Assembly: GCA_027019785.1 (NCBI GenBank)
Contig: JALUWF010000293.1
Coordinates: 1 to 35,952, forward strand
Source of the DNA: Mariprofundus sp.
GTDB lineage: Bacteria; Pseudomonadota; Zetaproteobacteria; Mariprofundales; Mariprofundaceae
DNA length: 35,952 bases
Reading direction: 5' to 3'
The notes under the pieces were generated by a model. The model saw only the letters and a program-made list of their open reading frames with translations. It made no database searches and was not told where the DNA came from. The translations under genes were made by a program, and so were the position numbers. Below, piece by piece: positions 8,401-15,700 of the stretch (within the stretch, counting starts at the first letter, position 1; each line of letters opens with the position of its first letter).

Positions 8401-9150
8401 GTGACGCACATGAGTGGATTCCCTGTATTTGAACATATTGCCAGTAGTGATTTAATGCTTAGCGGGCTGGTGGCGCTGGGAGTACTGCAACTGACATGGT
8501 TCTCTGTGATGATTCTGCGTCGTGGCGCGCCACCGCTCACCATTCAACACGCGATTGCGCCGCTATTGACGATCTGGGTGCTGATGTGGCCGGTTTATGT
8601 CGATAGCAACTGGTTATGGAGTGGCCTTGCAGCGCTCATATTGCCGGCCATTCTAGCCAATATTCTGCCCTCGCCGTTCTGGCATCATCTGCGCGTCGCA
8701 TGGACAGGTCAAACAAAAAATTCAGCGCTTAATATATACCCGATCCTGCCACTGTTGCCGCTTACCCACTTTATCGCCGCTCTGATCATTGCCGGGTTGT
8801 GGTTCACACATATTCCCGAATTTGGTTTCGGACTGGCGCTGTGCCTCTGCCTGGCCTTCCCTGCGGCATTCTGGGCGGATCATCTGGGAACAGGCCATAC
8901 CGCCTTGCTCAAGCTCGGGTTTCCGGCCCATCCGGAACAGACGCTAGCCGGCCACCTGCTGCTGATGGTCGCCTGCACCGCTCTGCTGTGCTGGAGTCTG
9001 CATGTATACCACGGCACCGCCTGGACATCACTGCTGATTGCCACCCTGATCCCGGCCATCGCTGCCTCGGTTACCCGTGCGCTGATACCGAGCCAGTGGA
9101 ATGCGCCCGCCGCCATGCTGGCCATGGGCTTTGTCATGTGGCTTCTCTAG
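8401..9150 (+). CDS. Polytopic membrane protein of unknown function
   Basis: The 249-residue protein is hydrophobic nearly throughout, with about seven or eight predicted spans and short polar loops. The late segment, GHTALLKLGFPAHPEQTLAGHLLL followed by helices ending VTRALIPSQWNAPAAMLAMG, faintly recalls the C-terminal half of dolichol-kinase/VTE5-like CTP-dependent lipid kinases. I cannot confirm this and leave it unnamed. The start is GTG at 8401 or ATG at 8410; neither has a strong Shine-Dalgarno. It is divergent from rpiA and convergent with the cytochrome c gene, sharing the terminator at 9245-9278. Confidence 0.75.
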   Translation: MTHMSGFPVFEHIASSDLMLSGLVALGVLQLTWFSVMILRRGAPPLTIQHAIAPLLTIWVLMWPVYVDSNWLWSGLAALILPAILANILPSPFWHHLRVAWTGQTKNSALNIYPILPLLPLTHFIAALIIAGLWFTHIPEFGFGLALCLCLAFPAAFWADHLGTGHTALLKLGFPAHPEQTLAGHLLLMVACTALLCWSLHVYHGTAWTSLLIATLIPAIAASVTRALIPSQWNAPAAMLAMGFVMWLL

Positions 9151-9157
9151 CCCCGCC

Positions 9158-9189
9158 GCGCATGGACTTTTTCCATCCCGTGAGATGAA
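9158..9189. repeat. Short dispersed repeat, copy 1 (ACTTTTTCCATCCCGTG type)
   Basis: The core ACTTTTTCCATCCCGTG at 9166-9182 recurs with one or two changes at 13178-13194 and 20107-20123. Flanking CGC before and TGAA after are partly kept. This copy lies just after the stop of the membrane protein gene. CATGGA and TCCATC at its ends give it a small inverted symmetry. Confidence 0.6.
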
Positions 9190-9244
9190 ACCCTGATGAC
9201 TTCATCAAATTTTATCACACACCAAAAGATCAATTCCAATCATG

Positions 9245-9278
9245 AAAAAAGGGCGGCCTCTCGGGCCGCCCTTTTTTC
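9245..9278. terminator. Bidirectional intrinsic terminator
   Basis: GGGCGGCC, a five-base loop and GGCCGCCC form a perfect 8-bp stem preceded by six A and followed by six T. It can stop transcription of the plus-strand membrane protein gene and the minus-strand cytochrome gene. Confidence 0.9.
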
Positions 9279-9330
9279 ATGACATGTCACGAATCGTTGA
9301 TTCCTGACAAATCAGACTGATTTCACAAGA

Positions 9331-9693
9331 TCAGATCTTGCCTGCCGCCACTGCAGCAAACAGCGCTTTGGCCGCTTCATCCTCGTGACCCTTGATCAGC
9401 CGCTTGTACTGCGCGGTCATCAAACCTGCCTTATGCTTCCACTTGCTGTTGGAACTGGCAATCTTGCGATCACTTACCTTGAAACCGCTCTTGAACACCG
9501 CTGCCAGCGTCTCCGCATTACCATAAGCTGCCGCCACATCTTTCCAGGCAGGGCCAACCTTCTTCTTGCCTACCTTGTGACAAGCCTTGCACGACTTGAC
9601 GTTGAACGATTTTGCACTGGCATCAGCCGGAGCCATAACACCTGCACCCAGCACGAATGCGGCCGTGGCCGCCATCAACATTATTTTCTTCAT
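9331..9693 (-). CDS. Periplasmic monohaem cytochrome c
   Basis: The 120-residue preprotein has a signal peptide (MKKIMLMAATAAFVLG, cleaved near ADASA). A single haem-binding CKACH follows at residues 35-39. Met92 in the AGLMTAQ segment is the likely second axial ligand, giving a class I cytochrome c of about 10 kDa after processing. It is rich in Lys and so probably basic, as expected for a soluble electron shuttle to a terminal oxidase or from an outer-membrane donor. GGAGG sits 9 bases before the ATG. An extended -10-like TGCTAATGT lies about 60-70 bases upstream. The gene is monocistronic, bounded by the terminator at 9245. Partner proteins are not in the window. Confidence 0.9.
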   Translation of the reverse strand: MKKIMLMAATAAFVLGAGVMAPADASAKSFNVKSCKACHKVGKKKVGPAWKDVAAAYGNAETLAAVFKSGFKVSDRKIASSNSKWKHKAGLMTAQYKRLIKGHEDEAAKALFAAVAAGKI

Positions 9694-9849
9694 TCGGATA
9701 ATCCTCCTCTTGAGTTTTGGGGTCGTCGCACTAAACGAAATCGACGATGGTGAAACATTAGCATGAAGTCGTCACCACTCCATAGGCAATAAATACGCCT
9801 ATTAGCGGAAAAAAGACCCCATCTGCCTGGCCCGCATAATCACATCACC

Positions 9850-9878
9850 AAAAAAGGCAACCCGAAGGTCGCCTTTTT
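9850..9878 (-). terminator. Intrinsic terminator with UUCG tetraloop after the PP2C gene
   Basis: Read on the minus strand, GGCGACC, TTCG and GGTTGCC form a 7-bp stem with one G-U pair capped by a C(UUCG)G tetraloop, then six T. On the plus strand the stem has an A-C mismatch, so it is directed to the minus-strand PP2C transcript ending at 9964. A run of eight G (9901-9908) lies between them. Confidence 0.85.
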
Positions 9879-9963
9879 GTTAAAATCAAAGGTCAGGAAT
9901 GGGGGGGGTAGATAAGAAAAATCCGCCATAAACACTTGACCTGATAAGCTTACTAAACATGTA

Positions 9964-10770
9964 CTACTTTCGTAACAGCCGGGAAAACAGCCCCCCTTTC
10001 GACTTGGCCCTGGCCACTTTGATCAGAATCACAGAAATATTATCCGGTCCGCCGGCTTTATTGGCCATATCTATCAACAGCTTCGCGGCTTTCGGCAATT
10101 GCGACTGCTGCTCCATTAATACATGTACAATGGCCTCATCGGACACCACATCCGTCAGTCCGTCCGAACTCATCAGATACAGATCCCCTGCCCTGACCAT
10201 ATCTTCGACAAGATCAGGCTCCACCCCCGGCTCCACGCCCAACGCGCGAGTGACCAGATTCTTGATTCTGGAGTTGCGGGCGTCATCAGCCGACAACAAA
10301 CCGCGCCGCACCTGCTCATGCACCAGCGAATGATCTTCCGTCACATGAGTCAGGCGCTTGTCGCGCAGCCGGTACATACGCGAGTCGCCCACATGCGCAG
10401 CCGTGATGCGATCACCGTACAGGTAAGTTACCAGCACGGTCGTGCCCATACCGGCACACGCCTCTTCCGTGCGTGCTGTCCGGTAGATCGCTTCATTGGC
10501 AGCTTCAACCGACTGGCGCACCAGCATGGATGCTTCAGTGAAGCCGGTCTGGGCATTGATCTGTTCAGCCTCTATACCGGATCGCTCTGTTTTGATCATC
10601 TCTCCAATCACACTCACAGCCATGGCGCTGGCCACTTCACCGGCATTATATCCTCCCATGCCGTCAGCCAAAATGGCAACACCATGCTCGGGAAATACGG
10701 CAACATCATCCTCATTATGATCACGCCTGACCCCGACATCAGTCATCGCATACATTTCCCAAGCTATCAT
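9964..10770 (-). CDS. PP2C-family Ser/Thr protein phosphatase
   Basis: The 268-residue protein is a cytoplasmic PPM/PP2C catalytic domain of the Stp/PrpC type. It has the metal-binding Asp residues in RRDHNEDD and LADGMGGYNAGEVAS. GDSRMYRL, SSDGLTDVVSDE and GGPDNISVILI follow at the expected places. It removes phosphate from Ser/Thr residues. Its ATG overlaps the stop of the upstream kinase gene by 4 bases (ATGA), so kinase and phosphatase are made together and very likely share substrates. The C-terminal tail is basic (RAKSKGGLFSRLLRK). A strong terminator follows at 9850-9878, closing a two-gene operon. Confidence 0.94.
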   Translation of the reverse strand: MIAWEMYAMTDVGVRRDHNEDDVAVFPEHGVAILADGMGGYNAGEVASAMAVSVIGEMIKTERSGIEAEQINAQTGFTEASMLVRQSVEAANEAIYRTARTEEACAGMGTTVLVTYLYGDRITAAHVGDSRMYRLRDKRLTHVTEDHSLVHEQVRRGLLSADDARNSRIKNLVTRALGVEPGVEPDLVEDMVRAGDLYLMSSDGLTDVVSDEAIVHVLMEQQSQLPKAAKLLIDMANKAGGPDNISVILIKVARAKSKGGLFSRLLRK

Positions 10771-13151
10771 TGTCCACCTCCCTGATGTTTTAATTCGCTT
10801 AGGCAGGCGGCGATTCGAGCCAGCACGGCATCAGCGCTCTCAATCCGCTGATCCGCTTTTTTGGTTAACAGGTGGTCAATCAGCCTGCTCACGCACTCCG
10901 GCACATCAGCATTGTGCTGACGCACATCCGTGTGCGGTTGCTTGGCGATCTTGAACATCAACTTTGAAATGGATGCAGCGCGGAAGGGGCGAACGCTGCT
11001 GACCAGTTCATAGAGCATCACGCCGAGCGAAAACAGATCCGAACGACCATCCAGCTGTTTGCCCGAGAGCTGCTCCGGCGACATATAGGAGGGCGTACCC
11101 AGCACGGTGCCTGATCTTTTCTTGCTCGATTCATTGATATGGGCGATCCCGAAATCGGTCACTTTGACGCTTTTATTCTTTAGAATCATGATATTGGCCG
11201 GCTTTATGTCGCGATGAATCACCCCATGTGCATGCGCATACCTCAATGCTTCAGCCACCTTGGCAATAATCTTCAGGGTCGTCGTCACGGGCAACAGCTT
11301 ACCTTTTTTGGTGTAGGAAACCAGATCGACGCCATCGAGAAATTCCATAGCAATATAGGCCAGATCATACTCATCGCCGGCATCGAAAATGGTGACGATA
11401 TTCGGATGATTGAGCATGCCGGCAATTTCAGCTTCATGGAAAAACTTCGCCTTGACCTCCTCCAACTCATCCGGCTCGAACTCCTGTGACAATGCCATTG
11501 TCTTGATCGCCACCTGACGATTGATTTTCGGATCTCTGCCCAAATAGACCGTACCCATACCCCCCTTGCCCAACTCGCTGATAATTTCATAACGACCCAG
11601 CACAGGGTTGCTGTCGCCATTTTTCAGCAGTGATGACAGTGCCGAGTTGGCATCTTTGCCTTCGCCGGCCTGCTGCGCATTTTTGGCTTGGATAAGACGC
11701 ACCTGAACATCCCGAAAATCCGCTTGCTGGTTCATCACATGCGTATAGGCCGCCACGGCCTGGTCGAACTCTCGTTTGCGTTCAAAGGCTTGGGCCAGGT
11801 CGTACAGGATTTGGGCCATATCTTCATCAAATGGGCATGCAAGGAACTTTTCAAGCGCTTTATCCAGCATGCCCTGACTTTTGAAAGATAGCCCCAGCAT
11901 CCTGTTGGTTTCATCCAGTCCGCTCCTCACCTGCGGCTGCCTGTTGCGATCGAACAGCAGCTGCGTCGCGACAAACAGCAGGTGTCCTGAGACCAGCAAT
12001 AGCGCAGCGGAGAGCGTCTGCAGCCATACAGCGTAGCTGTCCAGTGTCTCCCATTCGGCGGCGACCAATATCAGCAGCAATGCAGCTGACAGCGGCACTG
12101 CAAGCCTCGGGGTCAGGCGTGGCAACAGCACAATCAGGTATAGCCCGATCAACAGTAGCAAGCCCATCTCAACCGCATGCGCCCAGGCCGGACGGCTGAT
12201 GTAGCGATCCTGTAAAATACTTTGCAGCACATCGCCCGTAAACGCCATGCGACTCATGGAGCCAGCCGGCGTCATTAGCAATTTTTCACTACTGCCGATC
12301 AGGACAATTTTATCCTTGAAGGTATCAGCATCCATCTGCTCCGACAGAACCTGTTGCAATGTATAGGAGCTGAAATCATCTGTGTGCGCAGCATTAGGAA
12401 AATAGGGGTACATCCGCAACATGGCATCCGTTGCAAGATTCATGGCCCCCAGTTCGATATCCGTCCCCAGATTGATGCGGATATCCGCCAACGGAATATT
12501 CAGCACTCTGGCAGCGAGCATCAGTGGCATGGATGGGAAATATTTACCGGCGTAGGTAATAGCCAGCGGCTCACTACGCACCACGCCATCGGCATCTCCG
12601 AATACGCTCAAATGCCCGACCCCGGCAGAGGCCTGAATCAACGATGCATAAGGATAACGCAATGTACTTGCCTTGATCGGCTCGGCCGCAACGTCAGTGG
12701 CATTGACATGACTAATGCTCAGTCCGGCCAGTTCGTGCGGCAGAATGTCATTGGCATATTCATGGCTTGTCAAGACAGTCGCAAACAGAGGCAGCAGCGT
12801 CATACCCGAGCGGCGCACGGCCTGCTGCAATACAGCCTCCCCGGCATTCGCCATCTCATCGCTCTTGTCGTACAACTGATCGAGCGCAATCACAGTTGCG
12901 CCGGCAGCGGACAGTTTATCGATGACGCTGGCGATCATCGGCTGCACTGCAGCAGTGAGGGATTGCTTATCCATGTTGATCAATACGATGCGACTGTCTG
13001 CCGGGTCCTCCGAGCTGCTCAGTTGATAATCATAGGCCATTACTTCCATGCGCTGAAACGGCTGAAATGCATACTGATATGCCGCCAGAAACAGCAGCGT
13101 CACCACAACACCGACGAACCAGCCCGATTTCCAGACAGCACCAGGGTTCAA
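10767..13151 (-). CDS. CHASE2-sensor Ser/Thr protein kinase with TPR segment
   Basis: The protein of about 794 residues has one N-terminal membrane anchor and an extracytoplasmic CHASE2 domain (about 37-320). Three close membrane spans follow (about 330-400), then a TPR-like helical stretch (FDEDMAQILYDLAQAFERKR). The C-terminal Hanks-type kinase (about 522-780) is complete: LGKGGMGTVYLG loop, VAIKTM Lys, HRDIKPAN catalytic loop, DFGIAH, and SYMSPEQL. It senses a periplasmic cue and phosphorylates cytoplasmic targets. GGAGG lies 8 bases before TTG at 13151. A GTG at 13160 would overlap that site, so TTG is preferred. The partner PP2C phosphatase overlaps its 3' end. The ligand is unknown. Confidence 0.92.
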   Translation of the reverse strand: MNPGAVWKSGWFVGVVVTLLFLAAYQYAFQPFQRMEVMAYDYQLSSSEDPADSRIVLINMDKQSLTAAVQPMIASVIDKLSAAGATVIALDQLYDKSDEMANAGEAVLQQAVRRSGMTLLPLFATVLTSHEYANDILPHELAGLSISHVNATDVAAEPIKASTLRYPYASLIQASAGVGHLSVFGDADGVVRSEPLAITYAGKYFPSMPLMLAARVLNIPLADIRINLGTDIELGAMNLATDAMLRMYPYFPNAAHTDDFSSYTLQQVLSEQMDADTFKDKIVLIGSSEKLLMTPAGSMSRMAFTGDVLQSILQDRYISRPAWAHAVEMGLLLLIGLYLIVLLPRLTPRLAVPLSAALLLILVAAEWETLDSYAVWLQTLSAALLLVSGHLLFVATQLLFDRNRQPQVRSGLDETNRMLGLSFKSQGMLDKALEKFLACPFDEDMAQILYDLAQAFERKREFDQAVAAYTHVMNQQADFRDVQVRLIQAKNAQQAGEGKDANSALSSLLKNGDSNPVLGRYEIISELGKGGMGTVYLGRDPKINRQVAIKTMALSQEFEPDELEEVKAKFFHEAEIAGMLNHPNIVTIFDAGDEYDLAYIAMEFLDGVDLVSYTKKGKLLPVTTTLKIIAKVAEALRYAHAHGVIHRDIKPANIMILKNKSVKVTDFGIAHINESSKKRSGTVLGTPSYMSPEQLSGKQLDGRSDLFSLGVMLYELVSSVRPFRAASISKLMFKIAKQPHTDVRQHNADVPECVSRLIDHLLTKKADQRIESADAVLARIAACLSELKHQGGGQ

Positions 13152-13168
13152 AAAACGCACCTCCAGTC

Positions 13169-13214
13169 ACGCGTTCGACTTCTTCCATCCCGTGGGGTGA
13201 AGTCCCACCACGGG
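13169..13214. repeat. Short dispersed repeat, copy 2, with adjoining hairpin
   Basis: ACTTCTTCCATCCCGTG at 13178-13194 is the variant second copy of the 9158 repeat. It runs into a CCCGTGG...CCACGGG hairpin (about 13188-13214). It lies 18 bases upstream of the kinase start, so it would be in that gene's mRNA leader. Further out, 13215-13416 holds no gene. It does hold a 13-base string, TGTTTCATGTTAA, at 13248-13260 that recurs at 20129-20141 near repeat copy 3. Confidence 0.55.
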
Positions 13215-13416
13215 GTAAAATCACGCCATCACGTTGCTTGTTTCATCTGTTTCATGTTAAAAAGTCTGACACACGCACCGCAACCATGCGCCCCAGGGTG
13301 ATCAGTTCATACGGCACTGAATACTCCATAAATCGCCATCATTTTACAGCACCGTGATAGCATGACAGGAGAACTTGTCTGATCAGGGGCCGGAAAAATA
13401 TTTTAGCGAATAGATA

Positions 13417-13445
13417 TTGACACGAATCGAACGCCTCCGTACGGT
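13417..13445 (+). promoter_or_regulatory. Promoter of tRNA-Asn
   Basis: Perfect TTGACA at 13417-13422, a 17-base spacer and TACGGT at 13440-13445 place the transcription start about 10 bases before the mature tRNA 5' end. Confidence 0.6.
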
Positions 13446-13461
13446 TCGCGCTCTTTCAAAT

Positions 13462-13537
13462 TCCCCGATAGTTCAGTTGGTAGAACGGTGGACTGTTAAT
13501 CCATATGTCGCAGGTTCGAGTCCTGCTCGGGGAGCCA
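13462..13537 (+). tRNA. tRNA-Asn (GTT)
   Basis: The 76-base tRNA has a 7-bp acceptor stem (TCCCCGA with TCGGGGA), discriminator G and encoded CCA. The D loop carries AGTTGGTAGA, the T arm GGTTCGAGTCC, and the anticodon loop CTGTTAA shows anticodon GTT. It is a single-gene transcript with its own promoter and terminator. Confidence 0.98.
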
Positions 13538-13551
13538 TTTCAGACCAAATC

Positions 13552-13577
13552 AGGGCACCCTTTCGGGTGCCCTTTTT
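13552..13577 (+). terminator. Intrinsic terminator of tRNA-Asn
   Basis: AGGGCACCC, TTTC and GGGTGCCCT form a perfect 9-bp stem followed by a T run, 14 bases after the tRNA. Confidence 0.9.
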
Positions 13578-13600
13578 CGTTTGCTTTGCATAGATGGAAA

Positions 13601-13638
13601 AAAAAGCCCGCCGGGCCAAAGGCCAGACGGGCTTTTTT
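13601..13638 (-). terminator. Intrinsic terminator of rpsT
   Basis: On the minus strand a 12-bp GC-rich stem with two G-U pairs (GCCCGTCTGGCC against GGCCCGGCGGGC) is followed by eight T, 18 bases after the rpsT stop. The plus strand has two mismatches, so it is directed to rpsT. Confidence 0.88.
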
Positions 13639-13655
13639 AGAATTCAGGAACAGAT

Positions 13656-13919
13656 TCAGGAAATGGCTTTTACTTTCGCATTCAGGCGAGATACGCGGCG
13701 TGAGGCCTGCCTTGCGTGAATCTGGTTTTTACGACCAGCGCGATCAAGCTCTGATGTTGCAGATTTCAAGGCAACTGCAGCTGCTTCCTTGTCGCCAGTC
13801 TCTACGGCAGTCAATACCTTCTTAATCTCGGTACGCATTGCAGATTTCTGGTCGCGATTCTGCAGACGCTTTTTCTCGTCCTGACGAGCACGTTTCATTG
13901 CTGATGCATGGTTTGCCAC
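13656..13919 (-). CDS. rpsT: 30S ribosomal protein S20
   Basis: The 87-residue product has the usual S20 length and Lys/Arg/Ala-rich helical make-up. It opens with the family hallmark ANHASAMKRARQDEKKR and continues with LTAVETGDKEAA and KNQIHARQASRRVSRL. S20 binds 16S rRNA at the base of the body of the small subunit. The start is GTG at 13919, preceded by AAGGAG. A longer frame reaching 14033 is not translated, because the conserved N-terminus and ribosome site both fix the GTG. A possible promoter (TTGACA at 13997-13992 on the minus strand, weak -10) lies in the leader. It is separated from coaE by a 388-base gap holding an inverted repeat. Confidence 0.97.
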   Translation of the reverse strand: MANHASAMKRARQDEKKRLQNRDQKSAMRTEIKKVLTAVETGDKEAAAVALKSATSELDRAGRKNQIHARQASRRVSRLNAKVKAIS

Positions 13920-14069
13920 GTTGGTATATCTCCTTGCAGCCACTGCTGCGCCTTGTATTGAGGCGCGGAAACTTACCGTCTCATCTCCTGCTGTCAACCC
14001 AAAATCCGGCCGGAATCCGACATGGGAGGACAATTACATTAATATAGCTTTCCTCAAAAGTCTTTTTTT

Positions 14070-14239
14070 ACCACAGAGGACACAGAGAGCACAGAGAAAA
14101 AAACGAAACTGAAAGTCTTCGAAGGTACCGCACGATTTTGTGTATACATGGTTAAAATTGCACCTACATTCATCCTGCATGATTACTCAATTGATTTGAT
14201 TCTTTTGACTTTCTCTGTGCTCTCTGTGTCCTCTGTGGT
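14070..14239. repeat. CACAGAG-type inverted repeat, copy 1 (perfect 29-bp arms)
   Basis: Arms at 14070-14098 and 14211-14239 are exact reverse complements over 29 bases, starting ACCACAGAGGACACAGAG. They enclose about 112 AT-rich bases with no open frame that I can support. The right arm plus three bases (14213-14242) is identical over 30 bases to 20002-20031. The element fills most of the gap between coaE and rpsT. Such CACAGAG strings recur in many bacterial genomes, with no known function. Confidence 0.85.
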
Positions 14240-14307
14240 GAGTGTTTTTCTTATCCTTTGGGCGCTCCGCTATAAAATTCATGCGATTGGCCTGCGACAT
14301 GGATCAT

Positions 14308-14910
14308 TCAAGATAAATATTGCCGTAACATGGCGTCTGTTTTTAACACCTGTTGATGTAATTCTGCCATACCAGATGTGTTGCTGATGATGAAATCAGC
14401 CGCCTTGCGTCGTTCGGCGTCACTGCATTGCCGGGCTACAACCGTCCCGAATTCAGCCCCGCTCCTGTCTCCCCGCGCCAGCACTCTCCGACGCCTTGTA
14501 TCTTCATCGGCCAGCACCACAACCACTGCATCCATACGCGATACACCGCCCGACTCCAGCAATACCGATGCCTCGATCAGCACATAACCGCCCTGTTGTT
14601 GTTGCTGCAACCACTCTTCTTCAGCCTGCCAGATCAGCGGGTGCATGATGGCATTGAGTTTCGCCACCTGTTCGGCATCGGAAAAACAGCGCTGCGCTAA
14701 TTTTTTTCTGTTCAATGCACCGTCCCTGGTTAAAATATCCCCGCCAAAAGTCTCCAGCAATCGCGCCAGCCCTGCGCTGTTGGGCGCAACAACGGCATGG
14801 CCGACCTGATCCAGATCCAGCACTGCGACATTGAGCTCGGCAAACATCGCCGCAACCGTACTCTTGCCGCTGCCGATGCCGCCGGTCAATCCAACCCGAT
14901 GCGGACTCAT
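14308..14910 (-). CDS. coaE: Dephospho-CoA kinase
   Basis: CoaE phosphorylates the 3' hydroxyl of dephospho-CoA in the last step of coenzyme A synthesis. The product of about 200 residues fits the family. It has the P-loop GLTGGIGSGKST at the N-terminus, DLDQVGH, LETFGGDILTRDGALNRKKLA, a MHPLIW segment, EASVLLESG, and RQCSDAERRKAADFIISN. The ATG at 14910 is chosen since it starts 8 residues before the P-loop and falls 19 bases after the pilD stop. The longer frame to 14952 would overlap pilD with no family support. It is last in the pil run; a CACAGAG inverted repeat follows. Confidence 0.96.
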   Translation of the reverse strand: MSPHRVGLTGGIGSGKSTVAAMFAELNVAVLDLDQVGHAVVAPNSAGLARLLETFGGDILTRDGALNRKKLAQRCFSDAEQVAKLNAIMHPLIWQAEEEWLQQQQQGGYVLIEASVLLESGGVSRMDAVVVVLADEDTRRRRVLARGDRSGAEFGTVVARQCSDAERRKAADFIISNTSGMAELHQQVLKTDAMLRQYLS

Positions 14911-14929
14911 GCGGGATAATCCACCCGGC

Positions 14930-15700
14930 CTATGCATGCAAGCCCGCCACATGCAGATACCAGCCCAACAGATCTTCGCCCCACACCAGCCAGATCATGC
15001 CGGCTGCGGCCAAATAGGGGCCGAACGGAATTTCAGCTCTCAATCCTTTTTTTGAAAGCAGCAGAAACAGCGAGCCAAGCAGCGCGCCGACAACCGAAGA
15101 GACCAGTACGATAAAGGGTAGCGCCTGCCAACCCATAAATGCACCCAGCATAGCCAGCAGCTTGAAATCGCCATGGCCCATGCCCTCGCGTCCGGTCAGC
15201 CACAAAAACAGTCGTGCAATCGACCAGAACAGGCCATAACCGGCCAGCGCCCCGATCAGAGCATCCTGCCAACTGCCCAACCACCATGAAAAGAGCAAGC
15301 CAGCAGCAATCCCCGGCCAGGTCAGTGCATTGGGCAACAGACCTGTTTCCAGGTCAATCACGCTCAGCACCCAGAGTAAAAAAAACAGGCATAAGGCCGC
15401 CGCCAGTTCGGCAGTCGCCCCAAAATGAACCGCCAACAGCCCCCAACTCACCCCCATCAGCAATTCCAGCAATGGATAACGCCATGCAATCGGCGCATGA
15501 CAATGGCGACAGCGACCGCGCAACATCAACCATGATATCAGGGGGATATTATCATAGGCGGCAATGGCATGACTGCAGGTCGGGCAGTGGCTGCCGGGAA
15601 ACGCAATCGACTCACGCCGGGGAATGCGATAGACGCAGACATTGGCAAAACTGCCAACCATCAGTCCGAGTATGCCGCATAACAGCGACAGTTCGTTCAT
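14930..15700 (-). CDS. pilD: Type IV prepilin peptidase / N-methyltransferase
   Basis: This inner-membrane aspartic protease cleaves the prepilin leader and N-methylates the new terminus. The 256-residue protein has the cytoplasmic zinc loop with two CxxC pairs (CPTCSHAI and CRHCHAPI, about residues 39-75) and several membrane spans. Both catalytic Asp motifs are present: VIDLETGLLPN and the GxGDxK motif in GHGDFKLLAMLG. Its start overlaps the pilR stop by 4 bases (ATGA). It would also process type II secretion pseudopilins if these exist elsewhere in the genome. Confidence 0.96.
   Translation of the reverse strand: MNELSLLCGILGLMVGSFANVCVYRIPRRESIAFPGSHCPTCSHAIAAYDNIPLISWLMLRGRCRHCHAPIAWRYPLLELLMGVSWGLLAVHFGATAELAAALCLFFLLWVLSVIDLETGLLPNALTWPGIAAGLLFSWWLGSWQDALIGALAGYGLFWSIARLFLWLTGREGMGHGDFKLLAMLGAFMGWQALPFIVLVSSVVGALLGSLFLLLSKKGLRAEIPFGPYLAAAGMIWLVWGEDLLGWYLHVAGLHA

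Noticed and set aside
9901-9908. Run of eight G as a phase-variation tract
   Set aside because: It lies in untranslated sequence after the PP2C gene, before that gene's terminator and far from any promoter, so slippage would have no obvious effect. It may still be a sequencing-error spot.
12354-13301. Plus-strand frame of 315 codons opposite the CHASE2 kinase
   Set aside because: It is rich in His, Gln, Ile and Arg, as expected for an antisense frame, and the minus strand encodes a complete kinase.
13920-14033. N-terminal extension of S20
   Set aside because: The extra residues have no S20 counterpart, and a ribosome site precedes the GTG that gives the conserved ANHASA start.
14070-14239. 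CACAGAG repeats as a CRISPR array
   Set aside because: There are two inverted arms rather than regular direct repeats with spacers, and no cas genes are present.
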